This document shows positions 20,790-29,890 of a stretch of 64,000 nt of DNA, piece by piece (within the stretch, counting starts at the first letter, position 1; every line of letters begins with the position of its first letter). The stretch covers positions 26,136 through 90,135 of the forward strand of contig JALQPE010002165.1 in assembly GCA_030407315.1 (NCBI GenBank), given 5' to 3'. The position numbers and the translations under genes are program-made. A model generated the notes under the pieces. The model was not told the DNA's origin. It worked only from the letters and a program-made list of their open reading frames with translations, and made no database searches. The stretch comes from Asparagopsis taxiformis. Taxonomy: Eukaryota > Rhodophyta > Florideophyceae > Bonnemaisoniales > Bonnemaisoniaceae.

Positions 20790-23576
20790 TCATTGAGAAG
20801 AGGTCGAAGCTGCCGCTGACTTTTGCAGTTCGTTTCTAGCCTTGTTCATTACTTCAATGTCAAGTTCGAGGAAATCTACTCGCAGTCTTCGCCATCCCTC
20901 AATCTGGTCCATTTCAGCCGCTTTCCGCATCAAGTTCATCGCATCTGTACACATTCTCGATTTAAAAGATCTAACGGTCTCCTCTTTCCTCCGAACTGAA
21001 CTGGCACAACGCGACCACATATCAATGTTCTTCAAGATGGTCTTGCCTGCGGTATAGTATGGTAACGGATTTAAATCTTCTTCAGGCTGGGTGGTTGCCA
21101 ATTTTTTGCCAGTCTCTGTGAAACATGCTAGTACCTGTTCAAGCAATGTTTCCACCTCCAATAATAGACTTGCCCCCGTATCGGTATCCTCTTCAATCGT
21201 TTCCATTCTGGAAAGTATTCTGGGTCGCCAACTTCGCGATAGATTCGCTCTCGACCTCGATTCATTCGCAGGATCGTCATGCACATTTTGAGCACCCTGC
21301 TGTTCGAGATACAAACTGTACTTCTCTTTGGCTGTATCCAGTTTCATCAATCCAAATCCATAATACGCATCTGCACTTTCCAATCTGCGCGCCTTTCGAT
21401 TCCATTCCAATGCCTTTTCCCGGTTTTTCGTGAGCGAACTGACACCGAGGCGGTAAAAGCGTGAATACAATGCCATTGCTGCGGGGTGTCTACTTTTCGC
21501 CGCTAACTGGACATATTGCAAAGCAAGTGTGTTGTTCTTCGGTATAACACATTCGGTATCCGACAATTCAAAGTCGGTCTGGAGCAAACCCGGACGCATT
21601 TGTAGACCATAATGATGCCATCGCGCCAACCAGAAGTAAGCAGCACTTGCTGCTTGTGTGGAGCCGCTCTGAGCTGCTTTTTTGACGTCTTCCACTCCTG
21701 ATAGTATTTGTTCGGCCGACTGCGCGATTTGAATTTTCAACAAGCCAAGTTCTAATGCGCCGGGCGCATACATCATGTTATTTTTGGCTGTCATTAACCA
21801 TGCGCCCGCTTGTTCATAATTGACAGGTAATCCAGCCTTTCCCCTTCGCCAGCACTTTCCAATTTCGACAACATACTCTGGGAATCGGTCCATGAAAAGT
21901 ATATCGCGGTCATCTTCTTCGCCTTCGCGGAACAATTTCCGTGGAAAGGTTACTCCAACAGTTGGAACACGACGGAGAGCGTTCATGGCGAATCTGTTAT
22001 CGCAAGCGGCAGCCTCGAACAGAAAGTACAGCATTGCGGCATGGGACACATTGTTCGGGGAATTTGGCAAACTACCGGAAATCCAATCAGCTAGCATTCG
22101 CGCCATGTACACATATCCATATCCCTCGCCGAGTTTAGCGGCCGAGTCATAGCAGAGAAAGGCTTGCTTCAACGCAAAATCCACACGGTCCTGCTGTTTA
22201 GATGTCAGTTGTTGTGTGCTATGCAGTAATGTTTTGGCCTTGTCCTCCCATAACAAGCCGAGATGAATGGCACCCTCTGGCTCCTCTGTGTACGACGCAT
22301 ATAGCACGCATCGAAGACAGGCCTCGTACAGCGTCTTGGTCTGGTCGGTCGAGGTAGATGTCGGCTCCTTCATGAGCACTCGGGAAATCGAATGGGGGTC
22401 TATTTGCTTGTCCAGGATGGCTTGCAGGAAGATGAGCACCGTTTGCATGGATATTCGACTGTGGTCCATGATAATCCATCGTAACGGCCATGGGACATAG
22501 GACATGATCTCCTCGTTACCCTCGTCGTCGATATTGAAATTTGGCGGCAGTTTATGACCAGAATACAACCAGAGGATGAGTGAAGCGAATGAGGACAGGT
22601 CGATACGTTGGCCCTCTTCCGACGGGCTATTTCTGGACGGATATGAAGGGGTGGGGGAGAAGAAGATGGTGGACTGTTGGTTGCCAAAGTGGTTGGTAAA
22701 GTCTTGATGCACAGCGGTTGTTTGCAAATCTCTGCGACAATTGGCACAGCCGTCATAGCAGCCGGTGGTGATGGGACAACGAAAGTGGAGAATTTTGACA
22801 AAAGTCGACGATATCATCCGGACACAATTGTCCTCGTTGCAATGTGTGCGACGCACGAGGATGTTAGCGGTCGACAATCTTCGATGATACCATTTCTGGT
22901 CATGAGTAGTGCAGAGCGCGGTGGCCACGGAGACGAGAAAGGCGAAGCGGCGATGGGAATCGGCATTAGCGAAGAGATGGGGCGCTGTGTTACCAATAGG
23001 CCACAGGGGAAGCACATGACCAAGACGATCATCGCATCGAGAAACGGGGCGAAACTCTACCGACAAATGGGAGGGCAAATCATCGAGATGCACATGGGAC
23101 GAGGATAAAATTTTCTCGGCGGCAGAAAAATTCTTACACGAACCCAGTGTGACTTTGAGATCGATATCTCTCAGACTATTCTGAATCGAATTGGACTGAT
23201 CGAGGAGTTGCTCAAGAATATGATCGGTTTGCAAGCGATCCATCTGGTCGCATATGTGCTGCAAATCGTCGCGACGCAACGCCATTTTAGTGCGGTGCAA
23301 GACGCGCTGAAAGGTGTGGTGCTGACGGGCGGCGTCCGGCTGGAAGCGATGCTCGTTGTCGCGATAGAGACGCATGTATGCGGGGGACGGGTCCACATCG
23401 CGTTGTTCCTCCGACACATTGGTGAGCGACGAGCCGGACAGGGCGCATGCATCGTGCAGACGGACATGACGGTCCAATAGGTAGCGGGTGCGTCCCTGTA
23501 GACGTTTCGGCGCGCGATAACGGTCGTAGATGTCGACTAGCGCGGAGACAATGTCTACCGCGCTGATGATTTCCAT
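20790..23576 (-). CDS. Pseudokinase-like protein with Sel1 repeats
   Basis: A 928-residue protein not assignable to a named gene. Residues 1-160 are helical with heptad-like patterns, beginning MEIISAVDIVSALVDIYDRY. Residues ~175-395 look like a degenerate protein kinase: KWYHRRLSTANILV (228-241) resembles the HRDxxxxN catalytic loop with Asp replaced by Arg, and QRIDLSSFASLILWLYSG (323-340) resembles subdomain IX. No DFG or APE is visible, so catalysis is unlikely. Residues ~440-760 hold several Sel1-like (TPR-type) repeats, for example GEGYGYVYMARMLADW, SAAYFWLARWHHYGL and AMALYSRFYRLGV. The C-terminal ~150 residues are charged and helical. Such proteins usually scaffold signalling. The layout helical bundle - pseudokinase - repeats is discussed in the findings. 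Confidence 0.65.
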   Translation of the reverse strand: MEIISAVDIVSALVDIYDRYRAPKRLQGRTRYLLDRHVRLHDACALSGSSLTNVSEEQRDVDPSPAYMRLYRDNEHRFQPDAARQHHTFQRVLHRTKMALRRDDLQHICDQMDRLQTDHILEQLLDQSNSIQNSLRDIDLKVTLGSCKNFSAAEKILSSSHVHLDDLPSHLSVEFRPVSRCDDRLGHVLPLWPIGNTAPHLFANADSHRRFAFLVSVATALCTTHDQKWYHRRLSTANILVRRTHCNEDNCVRMISSTFVKILHFRCPITTGCYDGCANCRRDLQTTAVHQDFTNHFGNQQSTIFFSPTPSYPSRNSPSEEGQRIDLSSFASLILWLYSGHKLPPNFNIDDEGNEEIMSYVPWPLRWIIMDHSRISMQTVLIFLQAILDKQIDPHSISRVLMKEPTSTSTDQTKTLYEACLRCVLYASYTEEPEGAIHLGLLWEDKAKTLLHSTQQLTSKQQDRVDFALKQAFLCYDSAAKLGEGYGYVYMARMLADWISGSLPNSPNNVSHAAMLYFLFEAAACDNRFAMNALRRVPTVGVTFPRKLFREGEEDDRDILFMDRFPEYVVEIGKCWRRGKAGLPVNYEQAGAWLMTAKNNMMYAPGALELGLLKIQIAQSAEQILSGVEDVKKAAQSGSTQAASAAYFWLARWHHYGLQMRPGLLQTDFELSDTECVIPKNNTLALQYVQLAAKSRHPAAMALYSRFYRLGVSSLTKNREKALEWNRKARRLESADAYYGFGLMKLDTAKEKYSLYLEQQGAQNVHDDPANESRSRANLSRSWRPRILSRMETIEEDTDTGASLLLEVETLLEQVLACFTETGKKLATTQPEEDLNPLPYYTAGKTILKNIDMWSRCASSVRRKEETVRSFKSRMCTDAMNLMRKAAEMDQIEGWRRLRVDFLELDIEVMNKARNELQKSAAASTSSQ

Positions 23577-24465
23577 GGCTGGTAGACGGCGAGCGGCGCG
23601 ACGTACAGACGTGCGACAGCGTGTTTTGAAACGTCAGCTGATGAGGTGGAGGTGACACGGATGGGCGTCGAGTGTCGTGTGAGCGGACTTCTGTGTGCGG
23701 CTGGCGAGGTTGCACAAGTTGTTGGGTGTCGGACCAATCATCGCTGTTTTCGAAGCGTACAGCTATGCGCTACTGGATGTGCACGTGTATGTTGGCGAGA
23801 AATTTGCGTGCGCTGTGGAGATGATCATGATGGGCGTGTGGACATGGTACATTCGATGTTACCCTTGGGCGCCAGTGGAATGGGCAGGCTTTGACAGGTG
23901 CGACAGTGCGGGGTGATGGGATGGGATGGGATGTGAATTGGTGTGTTGTGTAAGAATGGTCTACAAGCGGGTCGTTCGGGTGGTGTGCTGCTGCTCGTAC
24001 ACTGGGATGAGCAGTCGTCGTCGTGCGAACGCACGTCGCGGAGGAGATTGGCAGTCTGGCGGACAGAGTCACTGGAAACAGGGCGGATGCAAGGGTGCGT
24101 CGGCAAATATCACAGCGGGCGATCGACGAATGGAATTGGGTGCCATTTGTTGACGGCGTTCCCCTGACTACGACGACTCAGACAAATATACTGCACTAAA
24201 ATTATAATGTCGTTATTCCGTCGTACTACGCGTCGACCAATCACCGATGCGATCCATCCGTTCAAATTTGCCTGCATCCCGTGCGCAGCTCGTGCCGTTA
24301 CATCTTCCCGCTCCGACTCTACATTTCAAAATTCAAAAATCGCATACATACATCCCCCGCCAACCAGCCCAACCATCCCAATCCATCTCAACCCATCCCC
24401 ATCGCCTACCCTCCTCCCACCCAACTCCAACCGCGACCGCCCAGCTTGAGTCCTCCACGATCAAA
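23577..24465. other. Divergent intergenic region, Sel1 protein / CBM48 protein
   Basis: Holds two divergent promoters. Short open frames exist on both strands but show no motif. An in-frame ATG at 24247 precedes the chosen start of the CBM48 protein. Confidence 0.45.
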
Positions 24466-26031
24466 ATGCTCGGCCGGCGCGCCGCCGGCCGTCGTCATCG
24501 CCATCTGCGCGATCGCGGCAATGCAGGCACCGTTCTGCCGCGAGCGACGCCACGATCCCCGCTCGCCCAAGTGTACGACACGTCGTCGACCGTCGTCTCA
24601 TCGTCGCCGTCGCACACATTTGTCTGGCCGGACCCGGCCTATGTGTACACCAATGTGCTACTCGTCGCGTCGTTCGACGGCTGGTTACACCATCGTATGC
24701 TACGCGACGCCGATGTGCCCTCCGTGTTCCGCATCCAACTCCGCGTGCCGCCCGGTCGTCACACCTACAAATACCTCGTCGACGGCGTGTGGAGCACCCG
24801 TCCCGCCGGCGACCCGGTGGAAATCTCCGCCGATGGCGTGCGTCACCATGTGCTCCATTGTCCCCGCGTGTCCCATGACGACTCGACCGCCTCCTTGGCC
24901 GCTTTACTCCCCGATAAAATCGCGACCGACCGCTTGCAGAACGACATCCGTCATGACGATGACACGACGCGTACACGCGCAACCGTCTTTCGCTCCGCCT
25001 CGGCCAATGTCGTGCCGCAGTCGCATATTCGTGCGACGGGCGATCTGGCACGTCCGCGCATTCCCTTCAAGAGTCAGTCCAGTTCCGTCTCCGTGCAGGA
25101 AGTGTCACGACGCAACAAGGAGCCCGTCGCGCCGAGAGGCTCGTCGTTCACCGCTGCGCCAACGATGCCGTCGATGTCGGCCGCGCACATGGCCAATCGA
25201 AAGTCGATGCTGCTACGCGTCGGTTCGGGTTGGATGAAGAGGTTTTCAAGTCGCGCACCCGACGCTGATGCGTCGTTGGATTGTGCGTCGACGACCGCGC
25301 AGGATCGCTCCACGTCCAGTATTTTCCGCCCCAAGGAGCGCGCCTCGTTGTTCCCGTCGTCGTCGGAGCCGCTGGTGGGCAAGACGGATGATAAGGAAAA
25401 TGTGCGTCGTGTGAATACACCCGCCACGCCCGATCGTTCGCGACGCGCCGCCGGCCGCGGCTCGCGTACCGCCAATGTCAAGGTGTCGCGTCCGACAAAG
25501 GTGGACGAGCCTAGAGATGTGGACGAGGTGAATCGACAGGCGGACAATTGGCGACAGATGGCGCGCCATTTGCAGGACGATCTATGCGACCCCACTGGCG
25601 CGCGTGAATTGTTCTCGAGGGCGATTCAGCATCGGGAGAAACATGGATTGTGGTGTACGTCGCAGAATGCACAGGCTCATGTGGATCTCGCGCGCAATTT
25701 GTCCAAGGCCGAAATGATGAAAGATGCCGAGTTTCATCTGCGCATTGCTCTGAGGATTTATAACCAAATCGAAGCTGGACATGAGCACATTGCAGATCTA
25801 CTGCTGTACGTCGGTGTCGTCGTCGATCGACAGAAGAAACGACGAGAAGCTGAGGACCTGTATCGCACCGCGTTGCAGATGTACAAGACGCACGGCATTT
25901 CTGGGAATAACTTGGACATTGCGGTGAAGAATCTGAGCTTGAATCTTCGCAAACAGAATAGAGAAGCTGAAGTTGAACAAGTGAGAAAAGAGTTTTGCGC
26001 TTACAAAGCTTCCAAGCAACAAGTGGCTTGA
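24466..26031 (+). CDS. CBM48 (AMPK-beta-type glycogen-binding) and TPR protein
   Basis: A 521-residue protein if started at MLGRRAAGRR (24466). The 73 codons upstream are low-complexity and Pro-rich. Residues ~50-132 form a carbohydrate-binding module 48/AMPK-beta glycogen-binding domain: HTFVWPDPAYVYTNVLLVAS, FDGWLHHRM, and PPGRHTYKYLVDGVW, the 'GxHxYKFxVDGxW' hallmark. Residues ~135-410 are Ser/Arg-rich and likely disordered. Residues ~425-521 are tetratricopeptide repeats of the kinesin-light-chain type (ARELFSRAIQHREKHGL, AEDLYRTALQMYKTHG). The module binds glycogen or starch, so the protein may tether partners to cytosolic starch granules, which would suit a red alga. An AATAAA signal lies about 60 bp downstream, in CAATAAAAA. 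Confidence 0.75.
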   Translation: MLGRRAAGRRHRHLRDRGNAGTVLPRATPRSPLAQVYDTSSTVVSSSPSHTFVWPDPAYVYTNVLLVASFDGWLHHRMLRDADVPSVFRIQLRVPPGRHTYKYLVDGVWSTRPAGDPVEISADGVRHHVLHCPRVSHDDSTASLAALLPDKIATDRLQNDIRHDDDTTRTRATVFRSASANVVPQSHIRATGDLARPRIPFKSQSSSVSVQEVSRRNKEPVAPRGSSFTAAPTMPSMSAAHMANRKSMLLRVGSGWMKRFSSRAPDADASLDCASTTAQDRSTSSIFRPKERASLFPSSSEPLVGKTDDKENVRRVNTPATPDRSRRAAGRGSRTANVKVSRPTKVDEPRDVDEVNRQADNWRQMARHLQDDLCDPTGARELFSRAIQHREKHGLWCTSQNAQAHVDLARNLSKAEMMKDAEFHLRIALRIYNQIEAGHEHIADLLLYVGVVVDRQKKRREAEDLYRTALQMYKTHGISGNNLDIAVKNLSLNLRKQNREAEVEQVRKEFCAYKASKQQVA

Positions 26032-26187
26032 TGAGCGAGCGCTTCTAGGTGTGACAATAACGATTCGGTTGTACTATTTACAAGTCAATAAAAACAGGTT
26101 GTGCCGCGCACATGCGCCTACGGTTTTTCGTCGTATGAGGCTGCAAGATTTGTTTATCAGAGCACTAGATGGTCGTCTCTAACGCGC

Positions 26188-26458
26188 TTATGACGCCGAC
26201 TTTTTGGCCTGCTCAGCTTCGTAATGCTTGTAAAAGTCGTCGACGCCTGCTTTGTACGACAAATGCCACGACCTCCACATCATACCGCCCTGCGCACGTA
26301 CAATTGCAGCATCGTTTGGGTTAGTAGCGGCGGCGCTTGCGCTCGCGGAATTGCGGATGGATTGCACAACTTACGACTAGCCCGAGGGAGAGGCCGATCA
26401 AGATTTCCTTGGTCGCGCTCACTTGCTTGGAGGCGACGCGAACGACACCACCGGACAT
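26188..26458 (-). CDS. COX5C: Cytochrome c oxidase subunit 5C-like protein, two exons
   Basis: A short gene split by one spliceosomal intron. Exon 1 is 26375-26458 (28 codons, MSGGVVRVASKQVSATKEIL...) and exon 2 is 26188-26289 (33 codons plus TAA). The intron (26290-26374, 85 nt) starts GTAAGT, has TACTAAC at 26320-26326 and ends GCAG. The spliced 61-residue protein contains KEILIGLSLGLV and GGMMWRSWH around the junction, then FYKHYEAEQ. This is the pattern of plant COX5C (KEIxIGLxLGLxAGGxWKxxHW...FY), a small single-span subunit of mitochondrial complex IV. Length also matches (about 63 in plants). The first exon is a membrane-anchored N-terminus without a cleavable presequence. Confidence 0.87.
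26290..26374 (-). other. Spliceosomal intron of COX5C
   Basis: 85 nt, GTAAGT donor, perfect TACTAAC branch site about 29 nt before the CAG acceptor. It is the clearest intron of a host gene in the window and shows the splice-site preferences of this genome. Confidence 0.87.
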
Positions 26459-26748
26459 GTTTGAAATGGAAGAGATTGGTGCGACGAGTTGCTGTTATTG
26501 GTTGTGTGTTCGAGGAAGGATGCCGATGCGATGCGATGGGAGGTGAGTCGAGGCGGAGTGGTAGAACGCGCCTATGTGTCTGGATTGAGGACGCTTGGCA
26601 GAGTAAATGACCAAGTTTTTTGAAATATTTTTGAAAATAAATTGGAATATTTACACGTCAACAACTACAAATAAATTAGTACCACCAGAGTGCTTGGCGC
26701 CAAATGCGTGCAGTTTTCGGCTACGAGCGACAGCGAGCGAGAGGCATC

Positions 26749-27102
26749 ATGGGCGACAAGGAGCAGTTGAACGAGTTGGGCTGTCTGCTAGGAGCGTTTC
26801 GAGACGTAGCGTTCAGTATCGGGGTAGAGATTCTGGCAATCACACTAGTACCACAAGCGCAATGCTCATTGGTCGCGACCAGTGCTCCGAGCAGTCTTCC
26901 GCGCGGTCATTCCAGACGCATCACCAAATTAATGGCATTAATTCAAACGTTTGGCGACAACATGAAGCATGTCGGCTACGTACTGACCGACGTCGACCTG
27001 AAACCGGTGGCAGCCGAGCGTACGGGCGGCAAGAAAGAATGGACGATGCGCGTGACGATCGGCGAGCAACAAGCAACACGCGGCGCATCGACTGTTGGTT
27101 GA
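26749..27102 (+). CDS. Small hypothetical protein
   Basis: A 117-residue frame starting MGDKEQLNELGCLLGAFRDV and ending RGASTVG. I do not recognise a family. The last ~60 residues (KLMALIQTFGDNMKHVGYVL TDVDL... KKEWTMRVTIGEQQ) have the composition and G/C-ending codons of the neighbouring real genes. That and its place in a densely coded block are the only support. An upstream in-frame ATG at 26704 is possible. It could carry an unrecognised intron. Confidence 0.35.
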   Translation: MGDKEQLNELGCLLGAFRDVAFSIGVEILAITLVPQAQCSLVATSAPSSLPRGHSRRITKLMALIQTFGDNMKHVGYVLTDVDLKPVAAERTGGKKEWTMRVTIGEQQATRGASTVG

Positions 27103-27312
27103 CAAAGGATGCAATCCAAATGGTGTGGCATGGCTGCATCTGAGCTATTAAAATTTTCAACAAAACACTAAATTTACAAATCACTTGCCGTCTATATTAC
27201 AACGACCGTCTCCAACTTGCCCAATCGATTCCCAATCCGCTCGTCCGCCCGTCTGTCCGCCGACCCACCCCATACATCCCCCTCCCACTCGACCTTTCCC
27301 CGTCAACCGATC

Positions 27313-27318
27313 TATAAA
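27313..27318 (+). promoter_or_regulatory. TATA box of the Nup98-type gene
   Basis: TATAAA lies 31 bp upstream of the ATG at 27344. If used at the normal spacing it would place transcription start almost at the start codon, giving a very short leader. This argues against the in-frame upstream ATG positions. Confidence 0.45.
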
Positions 27319-27343
27319 TCGCACCCTCGCGCGCAGCGACACC

Positions 27344-29890
27344 ATGGCGTTCGGCGGAGCATTCGGCGCTTCGACTTCCATGTTCGCTTCTGCACCCACC
27401 CCAGCATTTGCATCACAAAGCGCCTTTGGTCAACAACCCCAATCCGCCTCCATGTTTTCTCAACCGCAGCAATCTCCTTTCGGCGCCCAATCCGCCCCGT
27501 TCGGCTCCTCGTCCAACACTGGCACACGCGCTGTGCCCTACCAGCTCTCCACGCTGCACGACCAGCACAACCCGTCTGCCGACCCCGGCAAGTACATGGC
27601 GATATCTGCTATGGACGTCTATGCCGACCGCTCCTTCGAAGAGCTCCGTCTCGAAGATTACGCACGCAATGATCGCGGTGGCGACCAGCCTGCAAACACG
27701 CCCTCCAACAACATATTTGGCACCCAGCAGCAAAATCCCCAGTCCAATTCCCTGTTCGGCGCCCAACAACCGAGCAATCCTTTCGGCGCTTCTGCAAACT
27801 CGGCCTCCGCTTTCGCTAGCTCGACACCCTCGCTCTTCGGCTCCCAATCTGCTACCCCGTTTGGCGCCCAGTCCAGTTCTTTCGCAGCATCCAGCGCTTC
27901 GCTGTTCGGAGCCCCGCAGAGCACAAATATCTTCGGCGCCTCCACTCCCTTTGGCGCCCAGTCCGCATCGGCTTTTGGCGCCCAATCGACCCCCGCTTTT
28001 GGCGATCAATCTCAATCAGCCTTCGGTGCTACTGGCTCGCTTTTCGGCGCACAGTCTACACCTGCTTTCGGTGCTACTGGCTCTCTTTTCGGCGCCCAGT
28101 CCACTCCTGCAGCGGGCACGTCGCTATTCGGCAGTACGACCCCTGCAACAGGTCTAACCGGTGCGACAGCGCCCGCCACAAGTGCGTTTGGCTCGTTTGG
28201 CGGCGGGTCGTCAGCGTTTGGTGCTCCAAATACTGCGCCCTCTTTATTTACATCGAGTAGCTCAGGCTTGTTCGGCGGTTCAACCGGTAGTTCGCTGGGG
28301 TTCGGCGCCAGTAGTGGCAGTTTGTTTTCAAACCCAAATCCTGGCTTTGGTTCCGGAGGACTGTTTGGTGGTGGAAATACATCCGGTTCACTGTTCGCTT
28401 CTTCACAACCCGCTTTCGGCTCTACATCGTTTGGCACAAACTCATTCGGGACCGGTCTCGGTTCTTTTGGGTTGAATGCGCAAAGCGGCAACAACGCTGA
28501 TCAATCGTCGCTGCAAGGGCCGTTGCATACATCGCTCACGCAAAACCCGTTCGGAGACTCGAAATTGTTTCAGAATTTGCCTCCTCCGACTACAGCAACT
28601 GGTCCGGCGCCGTCTGTCGTCGAAATCGGAGCCACTGGGCAATCGAAGAAAGTCAGTGTGGTGCTCGCCCCACATCGCAGTCTGTCGTCGGGTCGTGCGC
28701 GACCCTCGCATATGCTCGCGCGACAAATGTCGTCGCGACGGCGTGGCCCTGGTGCCGGGTGGTTCTACTCGTCGCACATGCAAGCGCGCAACAGTGATGC
28801 CTCGCTGTTCAACGCAGGGAGCACCAATGTAGGCAATAGGTACAGCGGCCCCGGTAATGCGCAGAGATATTATACGCAATGGCGGACGCCAGAGCAAATC
28901 CAGCGTGCAGCAAATATTAAACGTCTGGTGATTGAGCCGTTGACGGAGGATGAATTACCTGTTTCATCTCGACGGGTGCAGGACGCACTCTCTACACCGC
29001 GAGAAGTGAGATGGAATCGTCCGAGTTCAATGCTGGTTACTAATGCCGAGAGGTCGGCATTGCAAACAATGCGAGAGCAGAGCGAGAATGGAAATGAAGG
29101 TGCGGCGACTGTAACACGAAAGCGACCAACTTCTTATACACCGCATCAATCGGTGAGGTCGTCTTTGCGTGGTTCTGGAATGGGTGATAGTGGTCAAGAA
29201 GAAACCGTTGAAAGTGTGGATGAAGAGTTGGGTGGTATTGGTAGGACGCATGATGATGTTGACGAGATCAAACAGGAAGCGCAAGTGGAAGAAAATGAAG
29301 AGAAGACAGGGGAAGGTTCGCGCGCTGAGAGTGGTTCAGGACTGTACGCACCGTACAGTGAGTTCTACAAGGGACAGATGTCCGCCTCTCGACGACGTTC
29401 AAGTCTGGGAAGCGTACCAAGTGTGGCAGCACACACTGAAAGCAATGCTAATGTGCCCAAATATACTGGCAATGACGTCTACACCAAACCACCAATCGAC
29501 GTGCTGCGAAGCATGACGGAGCAAGAACTGCAACACGTGGACTCGTTCACATATGGCAGAAAGAATGTTGGAGAAATTCGCTGGATTACACCAACTGATG
29601 TTCGCCGTCTCGACCTTGATCGATTGGTTCAAATCCGACGACGCGAAATAAGTGTCTATCCAGACGACATGGATGTACCGCCGGTGGGCGCACAACTCAA
29701 CAAGCCTGCAGTTATCCAGCTAGAGGGCGTGTGGAGAATTGACAAGAAAACAAAACAGCCGCTCAAGGATGCGTCGTCGACCGCGCTGATTGTTAACAAA
29801 TTGAAAAAACACTGCGACCAAGAAGGCCTCACATTTCTCGGCTATGATTCTCGAAGCGGCAGGTGGACCTTCCAAGCATCCAGCTTTTAA
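27344..29890 (+). CDS. NUP98: Nup98-type FG nucleoporin
   Basis: An 848-residue nucleoporin. Residues 1-~440 are a disordered FG region with dozens of FG dipeptides, mostly in FGAQS, LFG and SAFG contexts. Residues ~480-700 are a charged linker containing QSKKVSVVLAPHRS and basic patches. Residues ~707-848 form the C-terminal autopeptidase-fold domain that docks to the pore scaffold: YTGNDVYTKPPIDVL, DSFTYGRKNVGEIRW, IRRREISVYPDD, PPVGAQLNKPAVIQLEGVW, GRWTFQASSF. In Nup98-Nup96 precursors this domain ends HF and is cut before the next Ser. Here it ends SSF followed directly by the stop. The protein is therefore not a precursor, resembling yeast Nup100/Nup116. The FG region forms the permeability barrier of the nuclear pore. 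Confidence 0.93.
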   Translation: MAFGGAFGASTSMFASAPTPAFASQSAFGQQPQSASMFSQPQQSPFGAQSAPFGSSSNTGTRAVPYQLSTLHDQHNPSADPGKYMAISAMDVYADRSFEELRLEDYARNDRGGDQPANTPSNNIFGTQQQNPQSNSLFGAQQPSNPFGASANSASAFASSTPSLFGSQSATPFGAQSSSFAASSASLFGAPQSTNIFGASTPFGAQSASAFGAQSTPAFGDQSQSAFGATGSLFGAQSTPAFGATGSLFGAQSTPAAGTSLFGSTTPATGLTGATAPATSAFGSFGGGSSAFGAPNTAPSLFTSSSSGLFGGSTGSSLGFGASSGSLFSNPNPGFGSGGLFGGGNTSGSLFASSQPAFGSTSFGTNSFGTGLGSFGLNAQSGNNADQSSLQGPLHTSLTQNPFGDSKLFQNLPPPTTATGPAPSVVEIGATGQSKKVSVVLAPHRSLSSGRARPSHMLARQMSSRRRGPGAGWFYSSHMQARNSDASLFNAGSTNVGNRYSGPGNAQRYYTQWRTPEQIQRAANIKRLVIEPLTEDELPVSSRRVQDALSTPREVRWNRPSSMLVTNAERSALQTMREQSENGNEGAATVTRKRPTSYTPHQSVRSSLRGSGMGDSGQEETVESVDEELGGIGRTHDDVDEIKQEAQVEENEEKTGEGSRAESGSGLYAPYSEFYKGQMSASRRRSSLGSVPSVAAHTESNANVPKYTGNDVYTKPPIDVLRSMTEQELQHVDSFTYGRKNVGEIRWITPTDVRRLDLDRLVQIRRREISVYPDDMDVPPVGAQLNKPAVIQLEGVWRIDKKTKQPLKDASSTALIVNKLKKHCDQEGLTFLGYDSRSGRWTFQASSF

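Noticed and set aside
24281..25237. A 318-codon open frame overlapping the CBM48 gene in another register
   Set aside because: It is a shadow of the GC-rich real gene. It is composed of Arg/Pro/Cys runs without domains, while the +1 frame has CBM48 and TPR motifs.
27408..28494. Long frames on both strands overlapping the FG-repeat part of Nup98
   Set aside because: The repetitive FG coding sequence keeps other frames open. They have no motifs and the Nup98 frame is unambiguous.
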